Assembly: GCA_045649825.1 (NCBI GenBank)
Contig: JAZRQO010000027.1
Span: 57,434-121,433 of the forward strand
Reading direction: 5' to 3'
DNA: 64,000 nucleotides
Source: RGIG9115 sp045649825
GTDB lineage: Bacteria > Bacillota > Clostridia > UBA1381
Below, piece by piece: positions 17,109-25,858 of this stretch (position 1 is the first letter of the stretch; every line of letters starts with the position of its first letter). The position numbers and the translations under genes are program-made. Below the pieces are notes generated by a model, which saw only the letters and a list, made by a program, of their open reading frames with translations, was not told where the DNA came from and made no database searches.

Positions 17109-17964
17109 CTAAATTATCAAGACTTACAAACTCATATCCCTGACTTATAGCATAATCAATTATGCTTCCCAAGGCTTCCGCATTATCTGAGGACACAGCA
17201 TGCAGGAGCATAATGCAACCGTCATGAAGGTACGGAGTTACCTGTTCAAACGCATATCTGCCACCTCTTTGAACTTTCACATCCCAGTCTTTATACGCAA
17301 AACTCCAGAGTATTGTTTTATAACCCATATCCGCCGCAAATGATAACATTTTTTCGCTGCACTCACCTTCAGGAGGACGCATATACATCATACTCTTTCC
17401 ATATCTTTCAAAAAAAGCCTGTTCCAATCCCTGAAGCTCGGACTTAACAGTTTGAAGGTCTGACTTTGCAAGATTAGGATGGTTTACTGTATGATTTCCC
17501 ACTATATGTCCTTCATTCACCATCCTGTCAACAAGTTCCGTTTCCCGTTCAAGATACGGTCCTGTTATAAAAAAAGCAGCAGGTATGTTTTTTTCTTTCA
17601 AAACATCAAGTATCTTCGATGTAAATCCGTTTTCGTAACCCTCATCAAATGTAAGATATAATTTTTTTCCTTCCCTTTTGTCAATATAATATGTATTTGT
17701 TTTATTCAATAAATCCACAGTTTGCAAAGCTATCTCAGGCGGCGCTCCTTTTTCCTTTTTAAAACCCCATCCAAAGCTTTTCACGGATAACTCAGAATAT
17801 TTTTCACTAAACGGGTCAACAGAAAAATCAAGACCAACCCTGTCTTTTTTTGATGCCGTCACAAGTTCACCACTTTGAAGCTGAGGTGTAAAACAAGAGA
17901 ATATACATCCTGATATAACAAAAACTGCCATAAGCACTAACGTAGGAATTTTTCTTTTTATCAT
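17104..17964 (-). CDS. pdaA: Peptidoglycan N-acetylmuramic acid deacetylase, PdaA type
   Basis: About 286 residues. An N-terminal signal/anchor (residues 1-22) is followed by an NodB-type deacetylase domain. The metal and catalytic motif TFDEGYENG (about residue 107) with Glu in the second acidic place is the PdaA variant of TFDDG. NHTVNHPN supplies the metal-binding histidines and RPPEGECSEKML the Arg/Pro motif. PdaA deacetylates muramic acid for muramic delta-lactam formation in the spore cortex, which fits the other sporulation genes here. The preferred ATG at 17964 has a GGACGG site; a GTG three codons upstream is possible. A second, different deacetylase follows divergently. Confidence 0.88.
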   Translation of the reverse strand: MIKRKIPTLVLMAVFVISGCIFSCFTPQLQSGELVTASKKDRVGLDFSVDPFSEKYSELSVKSFGWGFKKEKGAPPEIALQTVDLLNKTNTYYIDKREGKKLYLTFDEGYENGFTSKILDVLKEKNIPAAFFITGPYLERETELVDRMVNEGHIVGNHTVNHPNLAKSDLQTVKSELQGLEQAFFERYGKSMMYMRPPEGECSEKMLSFAADMGYKTILWSFAYKDWDVKVQRGGRYAFEQVTPYLHDGCIMLLHAVSSDNAEALGSIIDYAISQGYEFVSLDNLE

Positions 17965-18061
17965 ACAATTCACCGTCCGGATTAATATAATAAATTATAT
18001 AAAAAGTAAAGTTAAAATATACACAAAGTAAGTTTTTTGATATAAAAAAATCAAAAACGTA

Positions 18062-18090
18062 TTGATTTTTCTTTAATATTAATGTATACT
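18062..18090 (+). promoter_or_regulatory. Promoter of the second deacetylase
   Basis: TTGATT (18062-18067), 17-bp spacer, TATACT (18085-18090). Confidence 0.65.
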
Positions 18091-18118
18091 GAAATCATCA
18101 AACAACGGAGGAATATCC

Positions 18119-19048
18119 TTGGATAATAAACGCATTGAACAAATAAGATTAAGAAAAAAACAAAGGACACGAAAAAAAATTATAAAGCTGGCGATTCTGA
18201 TTGCCAGTCTGTTTGTTGTGGTTTCTCTTATCGTATCGGGCATTAAAGGCGTTTCACGTGCTATTCGCAGTGCAATACCCACTCCCTCTCCAACTCCTGT
18301 CGCAATAGTTACCCAGTCAGATATTGCAAACACGGGTAAAAAAGAAACCGCAATAGTTCCAAGCAACCTTACACCAATTAAAATTCCGGGTGCTGACGAG
18401 AATAACGATTTAATGAATATTATCGAAAACTCAGGCTCCGACAAAAAAATGTGTTATCTGACTTTCGACGACGGTCCGAATAATACTGTCACACCAAAAA
18501 TTCTTGACATTTTACGCCGATACGGAATAAAGGCAACATTTTTTCAGGTAGGCACACTAATTGAAGCAAATCCTGACATCTGCAGAAGAGTTTTTGAAGA
18601 AGGGCATCTTATTGCCAACCATACCTACGACCATACGTATGCAAAAATATATGCAAATGACGAGAGTTTTTTAACTGAATTCAATAAAACTGCAGAGTTA
18701 ATTCAGGAAATTACAGGAGAATCATACTTTCCATTAGTACGATTTCCCGGCGGCAGCCACAACACAGGAACCTACGGTGAAGCAAAGCAAAAATTCAAAA
18801 AGCTTCTTGCGGATAACGGATTTTACTACTGCGACTGGAACGTACTAAGCGGCGATGCTGAAAGTTCTCACAAAACACCTGAGCAGCTTATAAACCGAAT
18901 CAAAACAACTACGTCAGGACAGAATCAAATTGTTGTTCTTATGCACGACGCAGGCAACAAAAAGCAGACAGTGGAAGCACTGCCTGCAATAATCGAATAC
19001 CTTATCGGAGAAGGATATAGTTTTTCTACTCTCAACCGTTTATTTTAA
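18119..19048 (+). CDS. Membrane-anchored polysaccharide deacetylase (PgdA type)
   Basis: A 309-residue NodB-family deacetylase. A cytoplasmic basic head, one transmembrane helix (about residues 22-42), then a Pro/Thr-rich linker (PTPSPTPVA) and the catalytic domain. The catalytic domain has TFDDGPN (about 119-125), NHTYDHTY metal histidines, RFPGGSHN and a C-terminal LMHDAGNK. Such enzymes remove acetyl groups from cell-wall GlcNAc and raise lysozyme resistance; PgdA/PdaC type is a reasonable reading, the exact substrate is not. Start TTG at 18119 is set by GGAGG 7 nt upstream. It is divergent from the PdaA-type gene. Confidence 0.88.
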   Translation: MDNKRIEQIRLRKKQRTRKKIIKLAILIASLFVVVSLIVSGIKGVSRAIRSAIPTPSPTPVAIVTQSDIANTGKKETAIVPSNLTPIKIPGADENNDLMNIIENSGSDKKMCYLTFDDGPNNTVTPKILDILRRYGIKATFFQVGTLIEANPDICRRVFEEGHLIANHTYDHTYAKIYANDESFLTEFNKTAELIQEITGESYFPLVRFPGGSHNTGTYGEAKQKFKKLLADNGFYYCDWNVLSGDAESSHKTPEQLINRIKTTTSGQNQIVVLMHDAGNKKQTVEALPAIIEYLIGEGYSFSTLNRLF

Positions 19049-19534
19049 ACATACACTACATGGAGTTTTGCCACCGTTTTCTGCATCAGAAACACTTATA
19101 GGAACTGCTTGTTTATCTTTTATAAACCTGCAATTCTCGGTGTGATATTTACTCCCCGATTTGGTAATATAAACCTTTTCAGGGCAAGACGGCTCTAAAA
19201 TTAAATCTTGCTCTGAATAAGAAACATTTTCACCAATTTCAGCAACAGCAACATCTTCTGTTGCTGTTTTAATTTTCTGATGCTTATCAACTGCAAGAAG
19301 AACAACACTAATACCTATTACAGTAATAAAAACAGGTATTGTATAAAGCTTCTCTTTCTCGCCTTTCAGCACCGCATCATAAACAGAAGCAACAAATAAA
19401 GGCGTTATCCAAGCAACCAATAATATCGCAGCTCCAACATATGCACCATACACAAAGCCTGAAAAAGACAAAGCATACCAAAGCAGTGCAATCATAACTT
19501 TCCAGGGCTTCCCCGTTCTGAATCCCGGTATCAT
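19040..19534 (-). CDS. Membrane protein with a C-terminal Cys/His metal-binding segment
   Basis: A 164-residue protein. Two or three transmembrane helices occupy the first ~95 residues, and the C-terminus has YHTENCRF...TPCSVCLK. This is a Cys-His-Cys-x-x-Cys pattern like the Ada-type zinc-binding element found in secreted nucleases and membrane proteins. It is the last gene of the hydG-hydF operon, with an ATGA start/stop overlap with hydF (19531-19534). It is not a known hydrogenase maturase. I do not recognise a specific family; a metal- or redox-linked role near hydrogenase maturation is only an inference from position. It overlaps the 3' end of the convergent deacetylase by 9 bp. Confidence 0.7.
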   Translation of the reverse strand: MIPGFRTGKPWKVMIALLWYALSFSGFVYGAYVGAAILLVAWITPLFVASVYDAVLKGEKEKLYTIPVFITVIGISVVLLAVDKHQKIKTATEDVAVAEIGENVSYSEQDLILEPSCPEKVYITKSGSKYHTENCRFIKDKQAVPISVSDAENGGKTPCSVCLK

Positions 19535-20718
19535 TTTAAATCGCCTTTCACAAAAAATTCAACAGAACGCTCCAAAATACCGTTCATATATGCAAGTGCA
19601 ATTCCGTAATTTGTAACAGGAACTTTTTGCTCTTTTCCTTTATTGGTACGGTATCTGATTTCATTTTCATTAAGCATACAGCCCCCGCACTGAATAACAA
19701 GGCTGTATGGAGAAAGGTCTTCAGGGAAATCTCCTCCGCTTGTAAAATCAAAAACAATATCAGCCCCCGAAGTTTTCCTTATCAATGCAGGAATTTTAAC
19801 CGTACCTATATCTTCACACTGCCTGTGGTGAGTACAGCCTTCTGCTATAAGCACCCTGTCACCGTCTTTTAGTTCTGATATAACTGCCGCATTTTCAACC
19901 GCAGAAAAAAGGTTGCCTTTATAATTAAGCATTAATATTGAAAAAGACGTAAGATAAACATCTTCAGGAACCATTTGAGAAACCTTGCCGAAGACCTGGC
20001 TGTCAGTAATCACAACTGCAGGTTTAACCCCAAGGATATCAAGCGCTCCTGGTAACTCTTCAGGCTGAACACATATACACACCCCACCTGCATCAAGGAC
20101 CTCACGAAGTGTCTGCTGCTGCGGCAATATAATCCTGCCTTTGGGAGCACCACTATCAACAGGCATAACAAGCACAACAACATCACCTTTATCGAGCCTG
20201 TCTGCAATTATATATTTTTCGTTTTTCAGATTGCGAAGAGATGCAATTTTCTCTTTGAGTTCCGTAACACCATCTCCCGTCAACGCACTGACACATACTT
20301 CCCTGTCAGTCGTGTGTACAGCAACGGTGTCGCATTTATTGTAGCAAATAATGTAAGGTATGCCTTTATCTTTTATACGCAAAACGAGCTGATTATCTTC
20401 TTCAGAAATCCCCTTTTCTGCATCTATTACCACAACAGCTATATGACATTTGTTAAGTGCTTCATAAGCTTTCTGCACTCGCATTGCACCAAGCTCGCCT
20501 ACATCATCAATTCCGGGAGTGTCAATAATCACCACAGGTCCAAGAGGAAGAAGCTCCATGGTTTTGGAAACCGGATCGGTCGTAGTACCAAGTGTGTCCG
20601 ATACAATAGATAAGTTTTGACCTGTTACCGCATTTATAAGGCTTGATTTGCCTGCATTGCGTTTTCCAAAAAATCCTATATGAACTCTCTCTGATGCAGG
20701 TACTCCGCCAAGTCCCAT
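19531..20718 (-). CDS. hydF: [FeFe]-hydrogenase H-cluster maturation GTPase HydF
   Basis: A 395-residue protein. An N-terminal GTPase domain carries GKRNAGKSS (about residues 18-26) and VIIDTPGIDD. A dimerisation domain and a C-terminal Fe-S domain with EGCTHHRQCEDIG (CxH) and QCGGC (CxxC) follow. HydF is the scaffold on which HydE and HydG products are assembled into the 2Fe subcluster before transfer to the hydrogenase. The classical motif reads HCxxC; here the residue before the first Cys is Gln. hydG lies 18 bp upstream on the same strand. hydE and the hydrogenase are not in the window. Confidence 0.95.
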   Translation of the reverse strand: MGLGGVPASERVHIGFFGKRNAGKSSLINAVTGQNLSIVSDTLGTTTDPVSKTMELLPLGPVVIIDTPGIDDVGELGAMRVQKAYEALNKCHIAVVVIDAEKGISEEDNQLVLRIKDKGIPYIICYNKCDTVAVHTTDREVCVSALTGDGVTELKEKIASLRNLKNEKYIIADRLDKGDVVVLVMPVDSGAPKGRIILPQQQTLREVLDAGGVCICVQPEELPGALDILGVKPAVVITDSQVFGKVSQMVPEDVYLTSFSILMLNYKGNLFSAVENAAVISELKDGDRVLIAEGCTHHRQCEDIGTVKIPALIRKTSGADIVFDFTSGGDFPEDLSPYSLVIQCGGCMLNENEIRYRTNKGKEQKVPVTNYGIALAYMNGILERSVEFFVKGDLK

Positions 20719-20736
20719 AATCTTTTCTCCTTTTAG

Positions 20737-22152
20737 TTAAAATCTGAAATCACGTGTGCCAAGCTCTATTTTGGCGAGATTATCTATACAAATACCACGA
20801 ACTTTATCTTTCTGAACATTGGGAAGCTCTTTTTCGATAAGCGCTTCGCCAATTTTCCTCGTTTCTTCAGAAGCATAGTCCATCAAAAACTCCTTAAGAG
20901 TCATAAGTGCATTGGGATGGCAGCAATTCTGAATTTGTTTACTCTTGCAAAGCTCCATAAATCTGTCGCCCGTTCTACCCTCTCTGTAGCACGCCGTACA
21001 GAATGACGGAATAAAGCCCATTTCCATAAGCCATCTTACAACCTCATCCAATGTTCGCTGGTCGGAAACATCAAACTGCTCTGTATCGTGAGGACGTTCT
21101 TCCTCCGCATATCCGCCGACAGAAGTTCTGGATGCACCGCTTATCTGAGAAACTCCAAGCCTAAGTACCTTCTCACGAACTGCCTGACTTTCTCTTGTGG
21201 AAACTATCATACCTGTGTAAGGCACACTTATACGAATAAGAGCGCAAAGCTTTGCGAAAATCTCATCACTTATACCATTATCAAAAGCCGACGGGTCTAT
21301 ATCCGCTGCCCGTTTAATTCTGGGAACACTTATTGTATGAGGCCCCACACCGTGAACCGCCTCAAGATGTTCTGCATGCATAAGAAGTCCTGCAAACTCA
21401 TATTTATAAAGCTCAAGTCCAAACAAAACTCCAAGACCTACATCATCAATTCCACCCTCCATAGCTCGGTCCATAGCCTCTGTATGGTATGCATAATTAT
21501 GCTTAGGACCTGTGGGATGAAGCTTCTCATAGCTTTCTTTATGATACGTTTCCTGGAAGAGGATATACGTGCCGATACCCGCCTCCTTAAGCTTTCTGTA
21601 ATTCTCCACAGTAGTTGCGGCAATGTTAACATTTACCCTGCGGATTGCACCGTTTTTATGCTTAATAGAATAAATAGTGTTGATACACTCAAGAATATAC
21701 TCAATAGGATTATTAATCGGGTCCTCACCTGCTTCAATTGCAAGCCTCTTATGCCCCATATCCTGAAGAGCGATTACCTCTTTTTCTACCTCCTCCTGAG
21801 TAAGCTTTTTACGTGCTATACACTTATTCTGATAGTGATACGGGCAATATACACAACCGTTAACACAATAGTTTGAAAGATAAAGAGGTGCAAAAATAAC
21901 TATACGATTGCCGTAAAACTCATTTTTTATCTGTTCTGCAAGAGCGTATATTTCATTGATTTTATCTTCATTTTCACAAGCAAGCAAAACAGAAGCTTCT
22001 CTGTGGTCAAGACCTTTTCGCTCTTTTGCTTTTGCAATTATTTTGTCTATCAGCTCAAGGTCGTCCTTGTGCTTTTCTGCGTATTCAAGAGTTTCACAAA
22101 TTTCTTCATGGCTTATAAATTCTTCTGCTTTTAATGATTTTGGATTATACAT
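20737..22152 (-). CDS. hydG: [FeFe]-hydrogenase radical SAM maturase HydG
   Basis: A 471-residue radical SAM enzyme that cleaves tyrosine to give the CO and CN ligands of the H-cluster. The radical SAM cluster motif CVNGCVYC lies at residues 96-103. The C-terminal domain has CTACYREGRTGDRFM, which binds the second, dangler-iron cluster, and HPNALMT. ARM-like PFL-type radical SAM features occur throughout, including GVGPHTISVPRIKRA. The ATG at 22152 has AAAGGA about 10 nt upstream. An extension to 22230 would read through the terminator hairpin of the leader and is rejected. It is the first gene of hydG-hydF-membrane protein, controlled by a promoter and attenuator at 22181-22298. Confidence 0.96.
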   Translation of the reverse strand: MYNPKSLKAEEFISHEEICETLEYAEKHKDDLELIDKIIAKAKERKGLDHREASVLLACENEDKINEIYALAEQIKNEFYGNRIVIFAPLYLSNYCVNGCVYCPYHYQNKCIARKKLTQEEVEKEVIALQDMGHKRLAIEAGEDPINNPIEYILECINTIYSIKHKNGAIRRVNVNIAATTVENYRKLKEAGIGTYILFQETYHKESYEKLHPTGPKHNYAYHTEAMDRAMEGGIDDVGLGVLFGLELYKYEFAGLLMHAEHLEAVHGVGPHTISVPRIKRAADIDPSAFDNGISDEIFAKLCALIRISVPYTGMIVSTRESQAVREKVLRLGVSQISGASRTSVGGYAEEERPHDTEQFDVSDQRTLDEVVRWLMEMGFIPSFCTACYREGRTGDRFMELCKSKQIQNCCHPNALMTLKEFLMDYASEETRKIGEALIEKELPNVQKDKVRGICIDNLAKIELGTRDFRF

Positions 22153-22169
22153 AAACAACACATCCTTTA

Positions 22170-22263
22170 AAAAAACTAAAGCATCTGTCCGAAAGAACAG
22201 ATGCAAAAAAACAACCCAATAAATTCGCATCTTTCATCTCAGAACTCTTTGATGTCAGATTCT
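22170..22263 (-). promoter_or_regulatory. hydG leader with apparent transcription attenuator
   Basis: The ~110-nt leader, from the promoter-predicted start near 22263 to the hydG ATG, contains a complete terminator-like hairpin: GCATCTGT - TCTTTCGG - ACAGATGC (22204-22181) followed by TTTAGTTTTTTT. An upstream AGATGC at about 22231-22226 can pair with GCATCT of the left arm and would form an antiterminator. No known riboswitch class was recognised in it. Confidence 0.6.
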
Positions 22264-22269
22264 GCATAT

Positions 22270-22298
22270 ATTATATATGATTTGTCTTAATTTGTCAA
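22270..22298 (-). promoter_or_regulatory. Promoter of hydG operon
   Basis: Minus strand TTGACA (22298-22293), 17-bp spacer, TATAAT (22275-22270), both perfect. The -35 box overlaps the last codons of the upstream HD protein. Confidence 0.9.
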
Positions 22299-23200
22299 TG
22301 CTTATTTTTAAGAAACTTCGCTCTCTTAAGCAGATATTCTCTATTATTAAGAGAGGGGTTTTCAATTATTTCATCAAAAAGGATTTTCATTACGTCCTTT
22401 ATCTGACGTTCTGCACGGTATTTCATCTTAACAAGGTCACGTTTACCGATCGCCATATCGGAATATCTGTAGGGTTCACCATTACTTATCACACGTGCTC
22501 TGATTTGGTGAAGCTTTTCAAGTATAACCTTCTTATCGTTATAGTACTTTGGCGATTTAGCCTTAGCATCTGCCTCCTGCAAATACAAAAGCCTTACAAA
22601 GAGCTGTTCTCCCATTCGGCAAAGAGCACGCTTTACTCCTTTTTCCGTAGCTTCAAAATGCACGTCGTGATATTCGACAAGAGTGCAGATTTCCCGACGC
22701 ATTTCAGAATCAAAAGAAAACTTATGACATATATCATTGGCGATTTTAACGCTTTCTATATGATGACCGTAAAAGTGAATTATCCCGGAAGAATCACATG
22801 AAGAGCAAAGAGGCTTGCCTATATCGTGAAACAGAGCCGCCCATCTTACAACAGGTACAGGCGGAGCAGAAACAACTGCCTTAATAATATGCTCTCCAAC
22901 ATTATATATATGATATTTGTTGCGTTGCGGCTCATAAAAGCATCTGTCAAGCTGAGGGAGTATATATTTGAGCAATCCACACTCAAACATAAGCCTAATA
23001 CCTATATCTGCATTTGATGACATAATTATTTTTTCTATGCCGTCACGTACATTTTCACGGGAAGCATATTTTATGTTTGCGGAATTCTCAGTAATTCCGT
23101 TTCTTACCGTTTCAGGCATACTACCGCCGCTTTCTGCAACTGAACAAATCGCGTCCAGCATAAGAACAGGATTTTCACAGAATAATTTAGAATCCGCCAC
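22295..23200 (-). CDS. Stand-alone HD protein related to CCA-adding enzyme C-termini
   Basis: A 301-residue protein. Residues ~5-90 match the neck/body region of class II tRNA nucleotidyltransferases (ENPVLMLDAICSVAESGG, then RDGIEKIIMSSNADIGIRLMFECGLLKYILPQL). HD motifs follow: ALFHDIGKP and HHIESVKIANDI, with VEYHDVH. The N-terminal nucleotidyltransferase domain with its GS and DxD motifs is missing. Start GTG at 23200 has GGGAGG 8 nt upstream, and a promoter at 23227-23255 lies directly before it, so the short form is not an annotation artefact. It may be a phosphohydrolase acting on phosphodiesters or 2'(3')-phosphates, as HD domains of this family do. Confidence 0.78.
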   Translation of the reverse strand: MADSKLFCENPVLMLDAICSVAESGGSMPETVRNGITENSANIKYASRENVRDGIEKIIMSSNADIGIRLMFECGLLKYILPQLDRCFYEPQRNKYHIYNVGEHIIKAVVSAPPVPVVRWAALFHDIGKPLCSSCDSSGIIHFYGHHIESVKIANDICHKFSFDSEMRREICTLVEYHDVHFEATEKGVKRALCRMGEQLFVRLLYLQEADAKAKSPKYYNDKKVILEKLHQIRARVISNGEPYRYSDMAIGKRDLVKMKYRAERQIKDVMKILFDEIIENPSLNNREYLLKRAKFLKNKH

Positions 23201-23226
23201 AAGCTTCACCTCCCGCTTTTTTTGTA

Positions 23227-23255
23227 ATTCTATCACAAATAAATGAAAAAATCAA
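23227..23255 (-). promoter_or_regulatory. Promoter of the HD protein
   Basis: Minus strand TTGATT (23255-23250), 17-bp spacer, TAGAAT (23232-23227). It excludes any start upstream of about 23220. Confidence 0.6.
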
Positions 23256-23388
23256 CCTTGACATTAATAATTTATGCTTATAATTTAACATACTTAAAAG
23301 ATTTTGTTAAAATTACATAATTTTTTATAATTCTGTATACGAACTATTAAAAATCTGATATAATATATTTACCCGGAGGTGACTTTAT

Positions 23389-24642
23389 TTGGAGCTTAAA
23401 GATAAAAAAGAAAAAATCATACTTGCCGGTGTTCACACAGGCTGTGCAGACTTCCTGTCAGACACAACTGATGAATCTGTTAAAGAGCTTGAAGAGCTTG
23501 TAAAAACCGCAGGCGGCGAGGTTGTTGGTATACTTATACAAAACAAATCTGAAATTGAAACAGGAACATATCTCGGAACAGGTAAACTTGAAGAACTTAG
23601 AGATGCTGTCGTTTCACTGGAAGCAGATGTTGTTGTTTTTGATAACGAACTTTCCCCTATACAGCTTAAAAACATAACTGACTTTGTAGGCGTAAAGGTT
23701 CTCGACCGTTCAATGCTCATACTGGACATATTTGCAATGCGTGCAAAAAGCGGTGAAGGCAAGCTTCAGGTAGAGCTTGCACAGCTTAAGTACACACTTC
23801 CAAGACTCAGAGGCATGGGTACTGAAATGAGCCGTACAGGTGCAGGAATCGGAACAAGAGGCCCGGGTGAGACAAGACTTGAAACTGATCGCCGCCATAT
23901 AAGCCGCAGAATACACGCCCTTGAGGAAGATATTGCAGAACTTAAGAAACATCGCGAGCTTATTCGCAGCCGAAGAAAAAAAGACGGAGTTATAACAGCA
24001 GCTCTTGTAGGATACACAAATGCAGGAAAGTCCACTCTTCTTAACACACTCACAGACGCAGATGTTTTTGCTGAAAACAAACTTTTTGCAACTCTTGACC
24101 CCACATCGAGAGCTATTACGTTGTCTGACAACAGAAAAATTCTTCTTGTTGATACCGTAGGCTTTATCAGAAAGCTTCCCCACCACCTTGTAGAGGCTTT
24201 CAAGTCAACACTGGAAGAAGCTGTGGTTGCTGATGTGCTCCTGCACGTTATTGATTCATCAGATGAAAGTATGAACGACCAGATAACGGTAACAAAAGAC
24301 GTTTTATCGTCAATCGGAGCTATGAACAAACCCATTATAGGTGTATACAACAAAACGGATCTTTGCCCCGATTTGGCAGGTCTTTGTCATTACCAAAGAA
24401 ATGTTTGCATTTCTGCAAAACACAAAACAGGAATTGACGAGCTTATAAATGCACTTTCAGAAGAAGCGCCCGGCAAAAAGCAGGAATATACCATGCTTAT
24501 CCCCTACTCTGACGGCAGCATATTGAATACAATTCACAACAGTCAAAAGGTTTTGTCGGAAAACTACACATCAAGCGGGACCGAACTCAAGGTTCTTCTC
24601 GACGACGAAAGCTATGCAAAGTTTAAGGAATATATTAATTAA
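23389..24642 (+). CDS. hflX: Ribosome-associated GTPase HflX
   Basis: A 417-residue GTPase. The N-terminal nucleotide-binding domain spans residues ~1-180 (LGTGKLEELRDAV and VDVVFDNELSPIQLKNI-like strands), and GAGIGTRGPGETRLETDRR is the HflX signature. G1 is GYTNAGKSTLL (about 205), G3 DTVGFIRKLP, G4 NKTD. HflX splits stalled 70S ribosomes, especially under heat or antibiotic stress. TTG at 23389 has GGAGG 9 nt upstream, and a TATAAT at 23359-23364 is its likely -10 box. It leads a plus-strand run with yigZ (15 bp) and the lipoprotein. Confidence 0.95.
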   Translation: MELKDKKEKIILAGVHTGCADFLSDTTDESVKELEELVKTAGGEVVGILIQNKSEIETGTYLGTGKLEELRDAVVSLEADVVVFDNELSPIQLKNITDFVGVKVLDRSMLILDIFAMRAKSGEGKLQVELAQLKYTLPRLRGMGTEMSRTGAGIGTRGPGETRLETDRRHISRRIHALEEDIAELKKHRELIRSRRKKDGVITAALVGYTNAGKSTLLNTLTDADVFAENKLFATLDPTSRAITLSDNRKILLVDTVGFIRKLPHHLVEAFKSTLEEAVVADVLLHVIDSSDESMNDQITVTKDVLSSIGAMNKPIIGVYNKTDLCPDLAGLCHYQRNVCISAKHKTGIDELINALSEEAPGKKQEYTMLIPYSDGSILNTIHNSQKVLSENYTSSGTELKVLLDDESYAKFKEYIN

Positions 24643-24657
24643 GGACCGGTAAATCAC

Positions 24658-25296
24658 ATGTCATTAAAAGCAGAATACAAGACCGTCAGGAACGAAGCAA
24701 GAACGGCTATTGTTGAGAAAAAATCAAAATTTATTACCTCGGTTTTTCCTGTAAGCTCAGAATCTGACGCCCTAGAAAAACTAAATGCAGTAAAGAAAGA
24801 ATTTTCCGACGCTACACACAATGTATATGCATACGTAATTGACGAAAATAATATTTTTCGTTATTCAGACGATGGCGAGCCGTCAGGAACAGCAGGAATG
24901 CCCGTTCTCGACACCATAAGAAATCAGGATCTTGTGGATGTTCTGGTGGTTGTAACCCGTTACTTTGGCGGCACTCTTCTGGGAACAGGCGGACTTGTTC
25001 ACGCATACGGAGCAAGTGCAGCATCAGGCATTTCGGCAGCTGAGGTTATAACGAGAGCTTTATGTAATCGTATATATATAAAGGCAGACTATACTTTATC
25101 AGGAAAACTGACACACGAAATCTCCAAAAGCGGATACATACTTGAAGATACATTTTACGATACAGACGTAACATATGTTATTATTTGCAAAATAAGCGAT
25201 ACAGACAAGCTTATTAAGGATTTTACGGAAATAACCTGTGGCAGTGCGAAAATTTCGGTGATTGACACCTGCTACACCGACCTGCCCACAAAATGA
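24658..25296 (+). CDS. yigZ: YigZ/IMPACT-family protein
   Basis: A 212-residue protein of the UPF0029/IMPACT family. The core SDATHNVYAYV, then RYSDDGEPSGTAGMPVL (about 78-94) and VVVTRYFGGTLLGTGGLVHAYG (about 103-124) is the highly conserved N-terminal domain. A smaller DUF1949 domain completes it. Bacterial YigZ binds nucleic acids; in eukaryotes IMPACT regulates GCN2. Precise bacterial function is unsettled. It follows hflX by 15 bp and precedes a lipoprotein by 13 bp, so all three are likely cotranscribed. Confidence 0.93.
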   Translation: MSLKAEYKTVRNEARTAIVEKKSKFITSVFPVSSESDALEKLNAVKKEFSDATHNVYAYVIDENNIFRYSDDGEPSGTAGMPVLDTIRNQDLVDVLVVVTRYFGGTLLGTGGLVHAYGASAASGISAAEVITRALCNRIYIKADYTLSGKLTHEISKSGYILEDTFYDTDVTYVIICKISDTDKLIKDFTEITCGSAKISVIDTCYTDLPTK

Positions 25297-25309
25297 AAGG
25301 ATGTTTTTT

Positions 25310-25858
25310 ATGAAAAAAATATTTATTTTGATTCTGATACTTCTCCTTGCCGCGTGCGGAAATACACCTATGCCTACCCCATCTCCCACACCTACCGTGC
25401 CTGCAGAAACACCTCAACCTGAAGGTCCCGAAAAAACCGAAATCCCTTCCGTTACTGAACTTATTTCTGACGGACTTACTCTTGTTTCTTCTGTTGACTG
25501 CAGCCTGATTTCAGACAAAACCTTTGAAACAGTATCATTATATACATCTGCTGCAAAAGAAAACGGTCGTTTCGTATGGGACGACCACGCAAGATGGGTA
25601 CTTGAAATAACATCAGATACAGGAAATATATATACACTTTACGATACCGAGGTTTCAAACGGCAGTATATATTTCGACATCATCGAAGTGGAATCACAGA
25701 AGTTTATACTTCTGAGAAATATATCAACAGCCGCCAACTATACTAAAGCATTCACATTTGAAGACGGCAAACTCTATGAAACAAACGAACCCGACTTAAA
25801 TGAGCTGAAGAACACAACAGTTAATCTGATTTTCACCTCAATACCCAGATACAGATGA
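25310..25858 (+). CDS. Predicted lipoprotein of unknown function
   Basis: A 182-residue protein. A signal peptide of ~19 residues ends in the lipobox LLLAAC, so lipidation at Cys17 is expected. A Pro/Thr-rich linker follows (PTPSPTPTVPAETP). The globular part has Asp/Thr/Ser strands and no recognisable catalytic motif. I do not know its family. The ATG at 25310 has AAAGGATG upstream. An in-frame extension to 25262 lies inside yigZ and is rejected. Its stop overlaps the next start (ATGA at 25855-25858), so it is translationally coupled with the queG-like gene. Confidence 0.85.
   Translation: MKKIFILILILLLAACGNTPMPTPSPTPTVPAETPQPEGPEKTEIPSVTELISDGLTLVSSVDCSLISDKTFETVSLYTSAAKENGRFVWDDHARWVLEITSDTGNIYTLYDTEVSNGSIYFDIIEVESQKFILLRNISTAANYTKAFTFEDGKLYETNEPDLNELKNTTVNLIFTSIPRYR

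Noticed and set aside
21088..21876. A 262-codon plus-strand open frame
   Set aside because: It lies entirely antisense to hydG, has no ribosome binding site and has a composition (Cys/His/Tyr-rich) typical of shadow frames.
23433..24353. Long minus-strand open frames within hflX
   Set aside because: Ser/Cys-rich shadow frames antisense to a clear GTPase gene.
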